Below are positions 41,719-53,100 of a stretch of DNA of 64,000 bases, piece after piece. Where the stretch lies: the NCBI RefSeq assembly GCF_000265365.1, contig NC_018011.1, positions 1,302,001 through 1,366,000 on the forward strand. The letters are read 5' to 3'. A model generated the notes under the pieces. The model had not been told where the DNA came from and did not search any database. It saw only the letters and a list, made by a program, of their open reading frames with translations. The first letter of the stretch is position 1. Each line of letters begins with the position of its first letter. This stretch comes from Alistipes finegoldii DSM 17242 (GTDB lineage: Bacteria > Bacteroidota > Bacteroidia > Bacteroidales > Rikenellaceae). The translations under genes and the position numbers were made by a program.

Positions 41719-43617
41719 TTATTCGGCGCAGACCGGCGCCTGTTTCGTTTCGAGCAGGGCTTTCAGAATACCCTCCTCGTCATAGCCGCAGAGGGCATAG
41801 AGCTGAGCCGGAGTTCCGTGTTCGACCCACTCGTCGCCGATGCCCAGCGAACGCACCGAAACGTCCAGCCCGCGTGCATTGAAAAATGCCGCGACGGCTT
41901 CGCCGACGCCTCCGCGCAGGGCGCCGTCCTCGACCGTCACCACGCGGCGGAACTTCGCACCCACTTCGAGGAGCAGTTCCTCGTCGAGAGGTTTGGCGAA
42001 GCGCAGGTCGTAATGGGCTGCGCTCACCCCTTCTTCGGCGGCGCGTGCGGCGGCGCGTGCGGCGGCGTTGCCGACCGTCCCGACGGTCACCAGCGCCACA
42101 TCCGCTCCGTCGCGGAGCTTGCGTCCCCGGCCCACGGGCAGGGTTTCGAACCGCGCACCGCGCCACATCCGGCCTTCGCCGCAGCCGCGGGGATAGCGGA
42201 TCATGAAGGGATGGCCGTACTGCAGTCCCGTATACATCATGCCGCGCAGTTCCAGCTCGTCCATCGGCGCGGCGATCGCCAGTGTCGGCACGCAGCCGAA
42301 GGCCGCCATGTCGAAGACTCCGTGATGCGTCACGCCGTCCTCGCCGACCAGACCGCCCCGGTCGAGACACATCACCACCGGAAGGTCCTGAATGGCGACG
42401 TCGTGGATCACATTGTCGTAAGCCCGCTGCATGAAGGTCGAATAGATATTGCAGAAGGGCACCATGCCCGCGGCGGCGAGTCCCGCCGAGAAAGTCACGG
42501 CATGCCCCTCGGCGATGCCCACGTCGAAACAGCGCGACGGCATGGCCTGCATCAGCAGATTCATCGAGCAGCCCGACGGCATGGCGGGCGTGACGCCCAC
42601 GACGCGGCTGTCGCGTTCGGCAAGTTCGACGAGCGTCTCGCCGAACACGTCCTGATAGCGCGACGCCGAACCCGGCGACGAAATCCGCTCGCCCGTATCG
42701 GGATTGAACCGCCCCGGCGCATGCCAGACGGGCTGGTTGTGCTCGGCGGGCAGGTAGCCCTTGCCCTTTACGGTCATGACGTGCAGCAGTTTGGGTCCTT
42801 CGATATCGCGCAGCGCGCGAAGCGTCCGCACCAATTCCTTGAGGTTGTGGCCGTCCACGGGTCCGAAATAGCGGAAATTGAGACTTTCGAACAGATTGCT
42901 CTTGTTGAGCAGCCCCTGCTTGACGGCGTTGCCCGCCTTCTGGCAGAGACGCAGCAGGCGCGGCGTATGCGAAAGGATGCCCCACAACCGTTGCTTGAAG
43001 CGGTTGTAGTGGACCGAAGTCGAAATCTTGAGCAGGTAGTTTTTCAGCGCGCCCGTGGCCTGATCGATCGCCATGTTGTTGTCGTTCAGAATCACCAGCA
43101 GGTTGGTGCGCTTGCTGGCCCCGGCGTTGTTCAGCCCTTCGAAGGCCAGCCCGCCGGTCATCGAACCGTCGCCGATGACCGCCACGACCCGATACTTCTC
43201 GCCCCGCAGTTCGGCCGCCTTGGCCATGCCGAAGGCCGCCGAGATCGACACCGAGGCGTGTCCCCCGCCGAAAGCGTCGTATTCGCTCTCGGACATGCGC
43301 GGGAAGCCGCTGATGCCCCCCAGCCGGCGCTTGGTTTTGAACGCTTCGCGGCGGCCCGTGATGATCTTGTGGGCATAGGTCTGGTGCCCCACGTCCCACA
43401 CGATCTTATCGGCGGGCGTGTCGAAGACATAATGCAGGGCGGCGGCCAGCTCCACAGCCCCCAGACTCGACGCGAGGTGTCCGGGATTTACCGAACATTC
43501 GTCGACGATATAGCGTCGCAACTCGTCGCAGTAAGCGCGCAACTCCTCCGCGGAGAGCCTTTTGAGGTCCTCCGGCGAATCGATATGTAGAAGCAGTCTG
43601 TATTCTTCCGGCGTCAT
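41719..43617 (-). CDS. dxs: 1-deoxy-D-xylulose-5-phosphate synthase
   Basis: 632 residues from the ATG at 43617 (MTPEEYRLLLHIDSPEDLKR). It makes DXP from pyruvate and glyceraldehyde-3-phosphate, the first step of the MEP isoprenoid route; thiamine diphosphate is the cofactor. Motifs: VWDVGHQTYAHKIITGR, the ThDP-binding GDGSMTGGLAFEGLNNAG, VDGHNLKELV, and the transketolase-type DRGGLVGEDGVTHHGVFD. A -7 box (43625-43632) ends 7 nt upstream of the ATG, so the mRNA is probably leaderless; the longer open frame back to 43722 is therefore unlikely to be translated. Confidence 0.96.
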   Translation of the reverse strand: MTPEEYRLLLHIDSPEDLKRLSAEELRAYCDELRRYIVDECSVNPGHLASSLGAVELAAALHYVFDTPADKIVWDVGHQTYAHKIITGRREAFKTKRRLGGISGFPRMSESEYDAFGGGHASVSISAAFGMAKAAELRGEKYRVVAVIGDGSMTGGLAFEGLNNAGASKRTNLLVILNDNNMAIDQATGALKNYLLKISTSVHYNRFKQRLWGILSHTPRLLRLCQKAGNAVKQGLLNKSNLFESLNFRYFGPVDGHNLKELVRTLRALRDIEGPKLLHVMTVKGKGYLPAEHNQPVWHAPGRFNPDTGERISSPGSASRYQDVFGETLVELAERDSRVVGVTPAMPSGCSMNLLMQAMPSRCFDVGIAEGHAVTFSAGLAAAGMVPFCNIYSTFMQRAYDNVIHDVAIQDLPVVMCLDRGGLVGEDGVTHHGVFDMAAFGCVPTLAIAAPMDELELRGMMYTGLQYGHPFMIRYPRGCGEGRMWRGARFETLPVGRGRKLRDGADVALVTVGTVGNAAARAAARAAEEGVSAAHYDLRFAKPLDEELLLEVGAKFRRVVTVEDGALRGGVGEAVAAFFNARGLDVSVRSLGIGDEWVEHGTPAQLYALCGYDEEGILKALLETKQAPVCAE

Positions 43618-43624
43618 GGCGAGA

Positions 43625-43632
43625 CAAAGATA
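43625..43632 (-). promoter_or_regulatory. -7 box of dxs
   Basis: TATCTTTG on the minus strand, 7 nt before the dxs ATG. Confidence 0.5.
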
Positions 43633-43840
43633 ATGCAAGCAGGGCACAAAAGCAAGCCCGTCCGCCTTTTGGCCGGACGCAGCCTTTCCGGAACGGCGTC
43701 GAAAAGCGTGCGCACCGGACACCGCGCCGAATTTGTTCGGACACGGTCCGGAGGGCGTCTATTTTCTGTAAAGATAGTCATTGATGCCGGTTTTTTTCGA
43801 AAAAATTTCTATCTTCGCGTTACGGTAAATCCATTGCAAC

Positions 43841-44554
43841 ATGAAATACAAGAGAATACTCCTCAAACTGAGCGGCGAATCGCTGCAAGGTTCGCAGAAA
43901 TACGGACTCTCGCCCGAAGTGCTCCAGTCCTACGCCGAACAGATCAAGGCGGCCGCCGGAACGGGCGTCCAGATCGGCATCGTCATCGGCGGCGGCAACA
44001 TCTTCCGCGGACTCACCGGCGCCAAGAAGGGCTTCGACCGCGTGAAGGGCGACCAGATGGGCATGCTGGCCACGATCATCAACTCGCTGGCGCTGCAGTC
44101 GGCACTGGAGGACAACGGCGTGAAGGCCAAGGTACTGACTTCGATCCGCATGGAACCCATCGGCGAATACTACTCCAAGGCCCGTGCCATCGAGTACCTC
44201 GAAGCGGGCTATGTGGTGATTATCGGCGGCGGCACGTCGAATCCCTATTTCACGACCGACTCGGCGTCGGCGCTGCGCGGCATCGAGATCGAAGCCGACG
44301 TGATGCTCAAAGGCACCCGCGTGGACGGCGTTTACACGGCCGACCCCGAAAAGGACCCGACGGCCGTGAAGTTCGACCGGATCACGTTCGAGGAGGTGCT
44401 CGACCGCAGGCTGAAAGTCATGGACCTCACGGCGTTCACCCTTTGCCGCGAGAACGGACTCGGCATCATCGTCTTCGACATGGACACGCCGGGCAATCTG
44501 GGCAAAGTACTTGCAGGCGAACAGATCGGAACGCTCGTAACCGGGCTTTCATAG
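43841..44554 (+). CDS. pyrH: UMP kinase (uridylate kinase)
   Basis: A 237-residue amino-acid-kinase-fold enzyme that phosphorylates UMP to UDP with ATP. Motifs: KRILLKLSGESLQG at the start, IGIVIGGGNIFRGLTGA, GDQMGMLATIINSLALQSAL, IIGGGTSNPYFTTDSA, ADVMLKGTRVDGVYTADPEK, all standard for bacterial PyrH. The length is normal. It is followed by a thioredoxin-like gene and then frr, so the usual pyrH-frr neighbourhood is kept but interrupted. A -7-like TATCTTCG lies at 43810-43817. Confidence 0.96.
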   Translation: MKYKRILLKLSGESLQGSQKYGLSPEVLQSYAEQIKAAAGTGVQIGIVIGGGNIFRGLTGAKKGFDRVKGDQMGMLATIINSLALQSALEDNGVKAKVLTSIRMEPIGEYYSKARAIEYLEAGYVVIIGGGTSNPYFTTDSASALRGIEIEADVMLKGTRVDGVYTADPEKDPTAVKFDRITFEEVLDRRLKVMDLTAFTLCRENGLGIIVFDMDTPGNLGKVLAGEQIGTLVTGLS

Positions 44555-44621
44555 GAGCTTCCGGCCGGCACTCCGGACTCCGTGCGACAAAGTGCCCGAC
44601 AAACCAAAACAACGAAAAAAC

Positions 44622-45188
44622 ATGGCGACAAAAAAGAGTAACAGACAATTATGGATCATGCTGGCGCTGATCGTCGCGATCGTCGCCGTCATCCTGCTGC
44701 TGCCTTCATGCGGCGGCAACAGCAGCAAAAAGGCAGGCGACGTCGAATCGACGACGCTCGTGAAGGCCGGCGACAAAGCCCCCGACTTCACGGTCGAGAT
44801 GTTCGGCGGCGGCAAAACCGACCTCGCCGAACTGAAAGGCAAGGTCGTCCTGCTGAACTTCTGGGCCACGTGGTGTCCGCCCTGCCGGCAGGAGCTGGCG
44901 CGCGTGCAGAGCGACGTGATCGACCGTTTCGCAGGCCGCGATTTCGTATTCCTGCCCATCTCGCGCGGCGAAACGCACCAGACCGTGGCGGCGTTCCGCG
45001 AAAAGACCGGCTACTCCTTCCCGATGGGTCTCGACCCCTCGCAGACCGTCTACGACCGTTATGCGTCGAACTACATTCCGCGTAATTTCGTCATCGACCG
45101 CAACGGCAAGGTCGTGCTGGCGTCGGTAGGGTACGACCCCGAAGAGTTCGACGAAATGATCAAAACCATCGAAAAAACACTCGAATAA
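44622..45188 (+). CDS. TlpA-like thioredoxin-fold lipoprotein
   Basis: About 188 residues from the ATG at 44622. One N-terminal hydrophobic segment ends in LLLPSCGGNSS, a lipobox. The redox domain (about 45-185) has the AhpC/TlpA start KAGDKAPDFTVEMFGGG, the active site FWATWCPPCRQEL, and the cis-Pro region YIPRNFVIDRNGKVV. It should act in the periplasm as a reductant for Cys or sulfenic acids. It lies between pyrH (67 bp) and frr (2 bp); the spacing to frr implies co-translation with the ribosome recycling factor, an unusual pairing of envelope redox and translation genes. Confidence 0.88.
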   Translation: MATKKSNRQLWIMLALIVAIVAVILLLPSCGGNSSKKAGDVESTTLVKAGDKAPDFTVEMFGGGKTDLAELKGKVVLLNFWATWCPPCRQELARVQSDVIDRFAGRDFVFLPISRGETHQTVAAFREKTGYSFPMGLDPSQTVYDRYASNYIPRNFVIDRNGKVVLASVGYDPEEFDEMIKTIEKTLE

Positions 45189-45190
45189 CT

Positions 45191-45748
45191 ATGGATACCA
45201 AAACGATTCTCAACGAAGCCTCCGGCCGTATGCAGAAGGCTATCGACCACCTCGAAGAGGAACTTCTGAACGTGCGCGCGGGCAAAGCCTCGCCCAACGC
45301 CCTGAACGGCATCATGGTAGATTACTTCGGCTCGCAGGTGCCCGTATCGGGCGCGGCCAGCGTCACGGTTCCCGACGCCAAGACGATCCTGATCCAGCCG
45401 TGGGACAAGAACATGCTCCGCCCGCTGGAAAAAGCCATCATCGACTCGAACATCGGCCTGACCCCCTCGAACAACGGCGAGCAGATACGCCTGACGATTC
45501 CGCCCCTGACCGAAGAGCGCCGCAAGGAGCTGGTGAAGCAGATCCGCGGCGAAGCCGAAACGGCCCGCATCAGCCTGCGCAACGCCCGCCGCGACGCCGT
45601 CGAGGCATTCAAGAAGGCCCAGAAGGAGGGCATGCCCGAAGACGAATCGAAGGACGGCGAAACCCAGTCGCAGAAGCTGTTGGAAAAATTCTCTAAGCTG
45701 CTCGACGAAGCGCTCCTGAAGAAAGAGAAGGAGATCATGACCGTCTGA
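45191..45748 (+). CDS. frr: Ribosome recycling factor
   Basis: 185 residues, the standard length. RRF with EF-G splits the post-termination ribosome. Motifs: MQKAIDHLEEELLNVRAGKA (helix 1), MVDYFGSQVPVSGAASVTVP, ILIQPWDKNMLRPLEKAI, GLTPSNNGEQIRLTIPPLTE, ERRKELVKQIRGEAE. It is followed 18 bp later by a terminator and lies 2 bp after the thioredoxin gene. Confidence 0.97.
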   Translation: MDTKTILNEASGRMQKAIDHLEEELLNVRAGKASPNALNGIMVDYFGSQVPVSGAASVTVPDAKTILIQPWDKNMLRPLEKAIIDSNIGLTPSNNGEQIRLTIPPLTEERRKELVKQIRGEAETARISLRNARRDAVEAFKKAQKEGMPEDESKDGETQSQKLLEKFSKLLDEALLKKEKEIMTV

Positions 45749-45766
45749 AACGGTTTCATCCGCATG

Positions 45767-45803
45767 AAAATCCGGCCCGATTCGTATATTGGCCGGATTT
45801 TTT
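45767..45803 (+). terminator. Terminator of the pyrH-frr unit
   Basis: AATCCGGCC/GGCCGGATT stem with a 13-nt loop, then a T run. The next gene has its own -7 box, TATATTTG, at 45806-45813. Confidence 0.75.
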
Positions 45804-45836
45804 CATATATTTGCCCCTCCTAAACATTCCGTCCCG

Positions 45837-46487
45837 ATGAAAAAGCCATTCCGCAAGATTTCGGTCCTGATCGTATTGTTTTCGCTGTTCGGCATACAGA
45901 ACGCAGCATCGCAGGGCTACGTCAAACTCAACGCGCTCTATGCGCTGGTCGGCGTCGTAAACCCCTCTGTGGAATTCGCCATATCCCCCAAATCGACCCT
46001 GCAGACCGACATCGTGGTCTCGCCGTGGAAGTCGATCAACCAAAAGCATATGACCTTCGCCATCTTCATGGGCGAATACCGCCGCTACTTCAAGGAGCAC
46101 AACCGGGGCTGGTATCTGGGCGCCAATATCGGCATGATGGCTTTCGACATGTCTAAACCCTATATCGAAGGCTGGAAGCTGAAATTCGAAGACCGCTACT
46201 GCAAAGGCTACGGCATGATGATCGGCCTGTGCGTGGGTTACGAACACCAGTTCGGGGAGCGGTGGCTGCTCGACGCCTTCTTCGGATGGGCATGGATGGA
46301 CAGCCACTACAACGGATACAGTTTCGACGGCAAGGTAGACATGTATCCCCACCGTCCGGTGCAGCCGGAGAACCCCGATCCGTTCAACGGCTCGTCGGAG
46401 TGGTATCCCAACAAGCTCGGCGTCTCGATCGGCTACCGGATTTTCATGCCCAAGCGCCTGCGCACCGACAGCTCCTGCTGCAGATAG
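45837..46487 (+). CDS. DUF3575-like outer-membrane protein
   Basis: About 216 residues from the ATG at 45837. A Sec signal (FRKISVLIVLFSLFGIQNAA) is followed by alternating beta strands: YVKLNALYALVGVVNPSVEF, STLQTDIVVSPWKSIN, FMGEYRRYFKEHNRGWYLGA, MMIGLCVGYEHQFGERWLLD, KLGVSIGYRIFMPKR. This is the DUF3575 pattern, a small beta-barrel-like family widespread in Bacteroidetes with no settled function. The last residues DSSCCR hold two Cys. It is monocistronic with a -7 box at 45806-45813. Confidence 0.8.
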   Translation: MKKPFRKISVLIVLFSLFGIQNAASQGYVKLNALYALVGVVNPSVEFAISPKSTLQTDIVVSPWKSINQKHMTFAIFMGEYRRYFKEHNRGWYLGANIGMMAFDMSKPYIEGWKLKFEDRYCKGYGMMIGLCVGYEHQFGERWLLDAFFGWAWMDSHYNGYSFDGKVDMYPHRPVQPENPDPFNGSSEWYPNKLGVSIGYRIFMPKRLRTDSSCCR

Positions 46488-46807
46488 ACGGCACGGATTG
46501 CGGGAGACGGCCGCAAACGACGGACAACCATAAACGCCCTGCTCCTCAAAGAGCAGGACGTTTCGTCTTGCCGGATGTGTCCGAACAGGTTACGGGCCGG
46601 CAAAACAGCCCTGCGACACTCCGAAAGAAAACGCCGGTTTCGAAACGTCCGACTCCGCAGGTTCTGCCCGTTCTTCCGCTAATTCGACCGACTCCGCAAG
46701 TTCCACTGCCTCTGCGAGGAGGGGCTGCGGAATCTGCGGAGCTGCCGGTTTTGCCGACTCTGTCCGTTCCGCCGCACGGCATGATCCGGACGGCGCACTA
46801 CATGCGC
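46488..46807. other. Intergenic region with hairpin and imperfect direct repeats
   Basis: 320 bp without a credible gene. A CCTGCTC/GAGCAGG hairpin (about 46540-46560) is followed by T-containing sequence and may end the DUF3575 transcript. Beyond it, the segment about 46648-46712 holds two imperfect copies of a GACTCCGCAxGTTC unit about 40 bp apart. Confidence 0.45.
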
Positions 46808-46844
46808 AAAAAAAACGGAAGCGGGGTGAAAATACCCCGCTTCC
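46808..46844 (-). terminator. Terminator of pckA
   Basis: A perfect 12-bp stem (CGGAAGCGGGGT/ACCCCGCTTCCG), a 6-nt loop, then eight T on the minus strand, about 40 bp after the pckA stop. Confidence 0.88.
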
Positions 46845-46885
46845 GCGTTCTGACGATGCGCGGCCTGCGCCGCAGTCATCGGGAA

Positions 46886-48493
<1,608 letters not shown>

Positions 48494-48574
48494 AGCAATC
48501 GTTATTTTTAATAAAACATCAAATCCAAGATTTAACCTAACCGTCGAAATCCGCGCATGCGGACTTTAACCGCA

Positions 48575-48582
48575 CAAAGGTA
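48575..48582 (-). promoter_or_regulatory. -7 box of pckA
   Basis: TACCTTTG on the minus strand, about 80 bp before the pckA ATG, leaving an AT-rich leader. Confidence 0.5.
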
Positions 48583-48859
48583 GAAAAACTTTTACACTTG
48601 TGAAAAAATTAACAGTGAAAAACACAAAAAAAGAACATTATTTTTTCCGGCACCCGTATATGATTCATTTATAACTTCGTATCTCCTCCGCCCGAAGCCG
48701 CGCACAGCTCAGGAACTGCGGACATACCGCAAACATGCTGCCGCGATTTCCGGTTGTGCCGGACGAATCCGGCAGCCTCCGAAAAACGCGGAGCGCACCG
48801 GCTTTCGGCCTGTTTCGGAAAAATCGGAAAATAATGTGCCGCCGTCTCCGTTTTTTTCT

Positions 48860-48867
48860 TAACTTTG
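48860..48867 (+). promoter_or_regulatory. -7 box of hemW
   Basis: TAACTTTG, ending 6 nt before the ATG at 48874, so a leaderless or near-leaderless transcript is expected. The rest of 48494-48859 holds only the pckA promoter and AT-rich leader. Confidence 0.5.
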
Positions 48868-48873
48868 GTAACC

Positions 48874-49986
48874 ATGGCCGGACTCTATTTCCACATACCC
48901 TTCTGCAAGCGCGTCTGCGCCTACTGCGACTTTTACAAAAGCGCCGACCTGCGGCGCATGGACGACCTGCTGGCGGCCATGCACCGCGAACTGGACGACC
49001 GGCGCGGCTATCCGGGCGGCGAAGCGGTGACGACCCGCTATTTCGGCGGCGGAACGCCGTCGCTCTGCACGCCCGAAGCGATCAGGGGACTGCTGGACCA
49101 CGCCGCACGACTCTTCGACTGCTCCGGCGCCGAAGAGACGACGCTCGAAGCCAATCCCGACGACCTGACGGCCGAGTACCTCGACGGGCTGCTCGAAGCG
49201 GGCATCGACCGCCTTTCGATCGGCGTACAGTCGTTCGACGACGACTGCCTGAAGCTGATGAACCGCCGCCACACGGCCGCGCAGGCGGCCGAAGCGGTCC
49301 GCGCTGCGCAGCGCGCCGGATTCGGCAACATCACCCTCGATCTGATCTTCGGCGTGCCGGGTTTCGGCGGCGATACGCTGCGCCGCTCGCTCGATACGGC
49401 CCTTTCGCTCGGCGTACAGCATATTTCGGCATACCATTTGACCGTCGAACCCGATACGGCTTTCGGACGGCGCGCCGCGCGGGGCGAATTCCGGGCCGTG
49501 GACGAGCAGATCAGCGAAACGGAGTTCCTCACGGTCCACCACACGCTGACCGGAGCGGGATTCGAACACTACGAAGTCTCGAATTTCGCCCTTCCGGGCT
49601 TCCGCGCCCGCCACAACGCGGCGTACTGGCACGGCGCGAAGTACCTCGGCATCGGTCCTGCGGCGCACTCGTTCGACGGCGAGGAGCGGCACTGGAACGT
49701 AGGTTCGGTGGAGCGGTACATCGCGGGCGATCCGGCGGAACGCGAACTCCTCACGAACAGGGACCGTTTCAACGAGTACGTCATGACGGCGCTCCGAACC
49801 GCCGAAGGAATCGACACGCGGGAGGTCGCGGCCCGTTTCGGCACGAAACGGCTGGAGCGGATGCGCGAAGAGGCGGCCCCCTATCTGCAAAGCGGCGCGC
49901 TCCGCGACGCAGGCGGACGGCTGGCGGTTCCCCCGGAGCGGTTTCTGATCTCGGACGCCGTGATCGAGGCCCTTTTCGAAACATAA
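48874..49986 (+). CDS. hemW: Radical SAM family heme chaperone HemW
   Basis: About 370 residues from the ATG at 48874 (MAGLYFHIPFCKRVCAYCDF). The cluster motif is C-x3-C-x2-C-x-F, with TRYFGGGTPSLCTPEAIRGL (SAM-binding GGGTPS), ETTLEANPDDLT, RLSIGVQSFDD, and the later YEVSNFALPGFRARHN, all in the order of HemW/HemN-like proteins. True HemN (coproporphyrinogen dehydrogenase) has an extra Cys and a longer N-terminus, which are absent. HemW binds heme and is thought to pass it to respiratory proteins. Confidence 0.92.
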   Translation: MAGLYFHIPFCKRVCAYCDFYKSADLRRMDDLLAAMHRELDDRRGYPGGEAVTTRYFGGGTPSLCTPEAIRGLLDHAARLFDCSGAEETTLEANPDDLTAEYLDGLLEAGIDRLSIGVQSFDDDCLKLMNRRHTAAQAAEAVRAAQRAGFGNITLDLIFGVPGFGGDTLRRSLDTALSLGVQHISAYHLTVEPDTAFGRRAARGEFRAVDEQISETEFLTVHHTLTGAGFEHYEVSNFALPGFRARHNAAYWHGAKYLGIGPAAHSFDGEERHWNVGSVERYIAGDPAERELLTNRDRFNEYVMTALRTAEGIDTREVAARFGTKRLERMREEAAPYLQSGALRDAGGRLAVPPERFLISDAVIEALFET

Positions 49987-50058
49987 CGACGCGCGCAACC
50001 AAGTGAAACTGAAATGTTAAGTTATTCTTAAATTTTTTTACTAACTACCCTTTCGAGA

Positions 50059-50088
50059 TTGTTAATATAAATATAAGTATTACCTTTG
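50059..50088 (+). promoter_or_regulatory. Promoter of the glycogen operon
   Basis: TTG (50059-50061), 19 nt, then TACCTTTG (50081-50088): one of the few places here with both -33 and -7 elements at standard spacing. It leaves a leader of about 48 nt. Confidence 0.65.
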
Positions 50089-50139
50089 CACCGGTTTTCA
50101 ACCGATTCGACAAGTAAATTACAAACAAGCATCACAAAT

Positions 50140-53100
50140 ATGAGCAATGCAAAACTAACCCCCGATTACCTGTTCGAGGTAAGTTGGGAGGTCTGCAACA
50201 AAATCGGCGGCATCCATACGGTAGTCTCGACCAAAGCGCAAACGGCCATCCGGAAATTCAACGAGCGCTATATCCTCATCGGACCCGACCTGCAGCACGA
50301 AGGCGTAAACCCCGAATTCGAGGAGGATCCCAACCTGCTGAAGACATGGCGTCAGGGGCTTTACGCCGAAGGCATCCGCATCCGCGTGGGACACTGGAAA
50401 ATCAAGGGCGAACCGACGGCGATACTGGTGGACTTCACCTCGCTGATTCCCCGCAAGGACGAAATACTCAAGAAACTCTGGGAGGCCTACCACGTCGATT
50501 CGATTTCGGGTCAGTGGGACTACATCGAGCCCGTGCTCTTCGGCTACGCCGCAGGCGCGGTGATCGCCTCCTATGTCGAGAACTTCTGCACCGCGACCGA
50601 CAAGATCGCCGCCCATTTCCACGAATGGATGACCGCGGCGGGCGGTCTCTACCTGCGCCGCCATGCGCCTTATGTGGCGACACTCTTCACCACGCACGCC
50701 ACGGTCATGGGCCGCTGCATCGCGGGCAACCACCTGCCGCTCTACACCGACCTGACCAAGTTCAATGCCGACGAGCTGGCACGCCAGTTCAACGTCGTGG
50801 CCAAACACTCGATCGAGAAGGCCGCCGCTGCCTACCACGACGCATTCGTCACGGTCAGCGACATCACGGCCAACGAGTGCAAATTCCTGCTGGGCCGCGA
50901 GCCTGACTGCATCACGCCCAACGGCTTCGAAAACGACTTCGTCTGGACCGGCGAGGAGTACGACGCGAAGCGCGCCGAAGCCCGCAAAACGATGATCTCG
51001 GTGGCCGAAGCGTGTCTGGGCGAAAAGTTCGCCGAGGAGCCGCTGATCGTCGGCACCAGCGGACGCTACGAATTCCGCAACAAGGGCATCGACGTATTCA
51101 TCGAATCGCTCAAGAAACTGGCCGCATCGCCCCGGCTCAAACGTCAGGTGCTGGCCTATATCACCGTGCCCGCCGCCAACCGCGGTCCGCGCGCGGACCT
51201 GCAGGCGCATCTGGCCGACCCGTCGAAACCCATCGACGGCGGGCAGTACAAATACACGACCCACTACCTCGAATACCAGAGCAGCGACCCGATCGTTAAC
51301 GCCCTCAACGGCAGCATTCTGACCACGCCCGATTCGAAGGTGAAGGTGATCTTCGTTCCGACCTACCTCAACAAGGCCGACGGCATCTTCGGCAAGGATT
51401 ACTACGAACTGCTGGTCGGCATGGACATGACCGTATTCCCCTCCTACTACGAACCGTGGGGATACACGCCGCTCGAATCGGTGGCCTTCTCCGTGCCGAC
51501 GATCACCACGACGCTGGCCGGATTCGGTCTCTGGGCGGCCAAACAGCGCGAGCATGCGGGCGTGGAGATCGTTCTGCGCGACGACTACAACGATCAGGAG
51601 GTCGAAGAGAAGATCGCCGAGTCGCTGCTGCACTTCAGCCTGCTGGACGACAAGCACGTGAACGAGATGCGCGTGTCGGCCTACGAAATCTCCGAAACGG
51701 CGCTCTGGGAACACCTCTTCGCCGCCTACGAGCAGGCTTACTCCGAGGCTGTCGAAAGTTCGGTCATCCGCACCAACCGCGCCGTGCTGGACGAGGGCGG
51801 AAACCGCAACGAGCAGATCAACTTCGTGCGCCAGCAGCTTTTCGCCGAGAAGCCCAACTGGAACCGCATGATGGTGGACAAGACCCTGCCCAAACGGCTG
51901 CACGCCCTCGAAGAGCTGTCGCGCAACCTCTGGTGGTGCTGGAATCCCGGCACGCGCGACCTGTTCGAAAGCATCGACCATGCGTTGTGGGCCGAGTGCG
52001 AACGCAATCCGATCGCATTCCTCGACAAAATGAGCGTGGAGCGCATGAAGGAGCTTGAACAGGATACGAATTTCCTCAGCCAGCTCGACGCCGTATATGC
52101 GCAGTTCCGCGACTACATGAACGAGAAACCCGATCCGAAGGCGACCTCGATCTCCTACTTCTCGATGGAGTACGGCCTGCATTCGTCGCTCAAGATTTAC
52201 TCCGGCGGTCTGGGCATTCTGGCCGGCGACTACCTCAAGGAGGCGTCGGACAAGAACGTTCCGATGGCGGCCGTGGGCCTGCTGTACCGTTACGGCTACT
52301 TCACGCAGCGGCTCTCGTCGCAGGGCGCGCAGGAGGCGACCTACGAAGCGCAGAACTTCTACAAGCTGCCGATCTCGCCCGTGCGCGACGAAGCCGGCAA
52401 CTGGATGACGGTCACCATCGCCTTCCCCGGACGTACGCTCTGGGCACGCGTCTGGAAATGTCAGGTGGGACGCACGGACCTCTACCTACTCGACGCGGAC
52501 TTCGAGGCCAACCTCGAAGAGGACCGGCAGATTACGCACCACCTCTACGGCGGCGACTGGGAGAACCGGCTCAAGCAGGAGATCCTGCTCGGCATCGGCG
52601 GTATCCGCGCGCTGCGCAAGCTGGGCATCAAACACGACGTATTCCACTGCAACGAGGGACACGCCGCATTCATCGGCATCGAGCGCATCCGCGATCTGGT
52701 GACCCACAAGAAGCTCTCCTTCTCGGAGGCGCTGGAGGTGATCCGCTCGTCGTCGCTCTTCACGACCCATACGCCGGTTCCCGCAGGCCACGACGCATTC
52801 CCCGAATCGATGATCCGCCAGTACATGTCGCACTATCCCGACGTGCTGGGAATCACGTGGGAACAGTATATCAACCTCGGCAAGACCAACCCCAACGACC
52901 CCAACGAGAAGTTCTCGATGTCGGTGCTGGCCTGCAACCTCTCGCAGGAGGTGAACGGCGTGTCGTGGCTCCACGGCGAGGTGTCGAAGGATATTCTGGG
53001 CAGCATGTGGCCGGGCTACTTCAAAAACGAGCTTCATATCGGGTACGTCACCAACGGCGTGCACTTCCCGACGTGGATCGCGACCAGCATGCGCCGCCTG

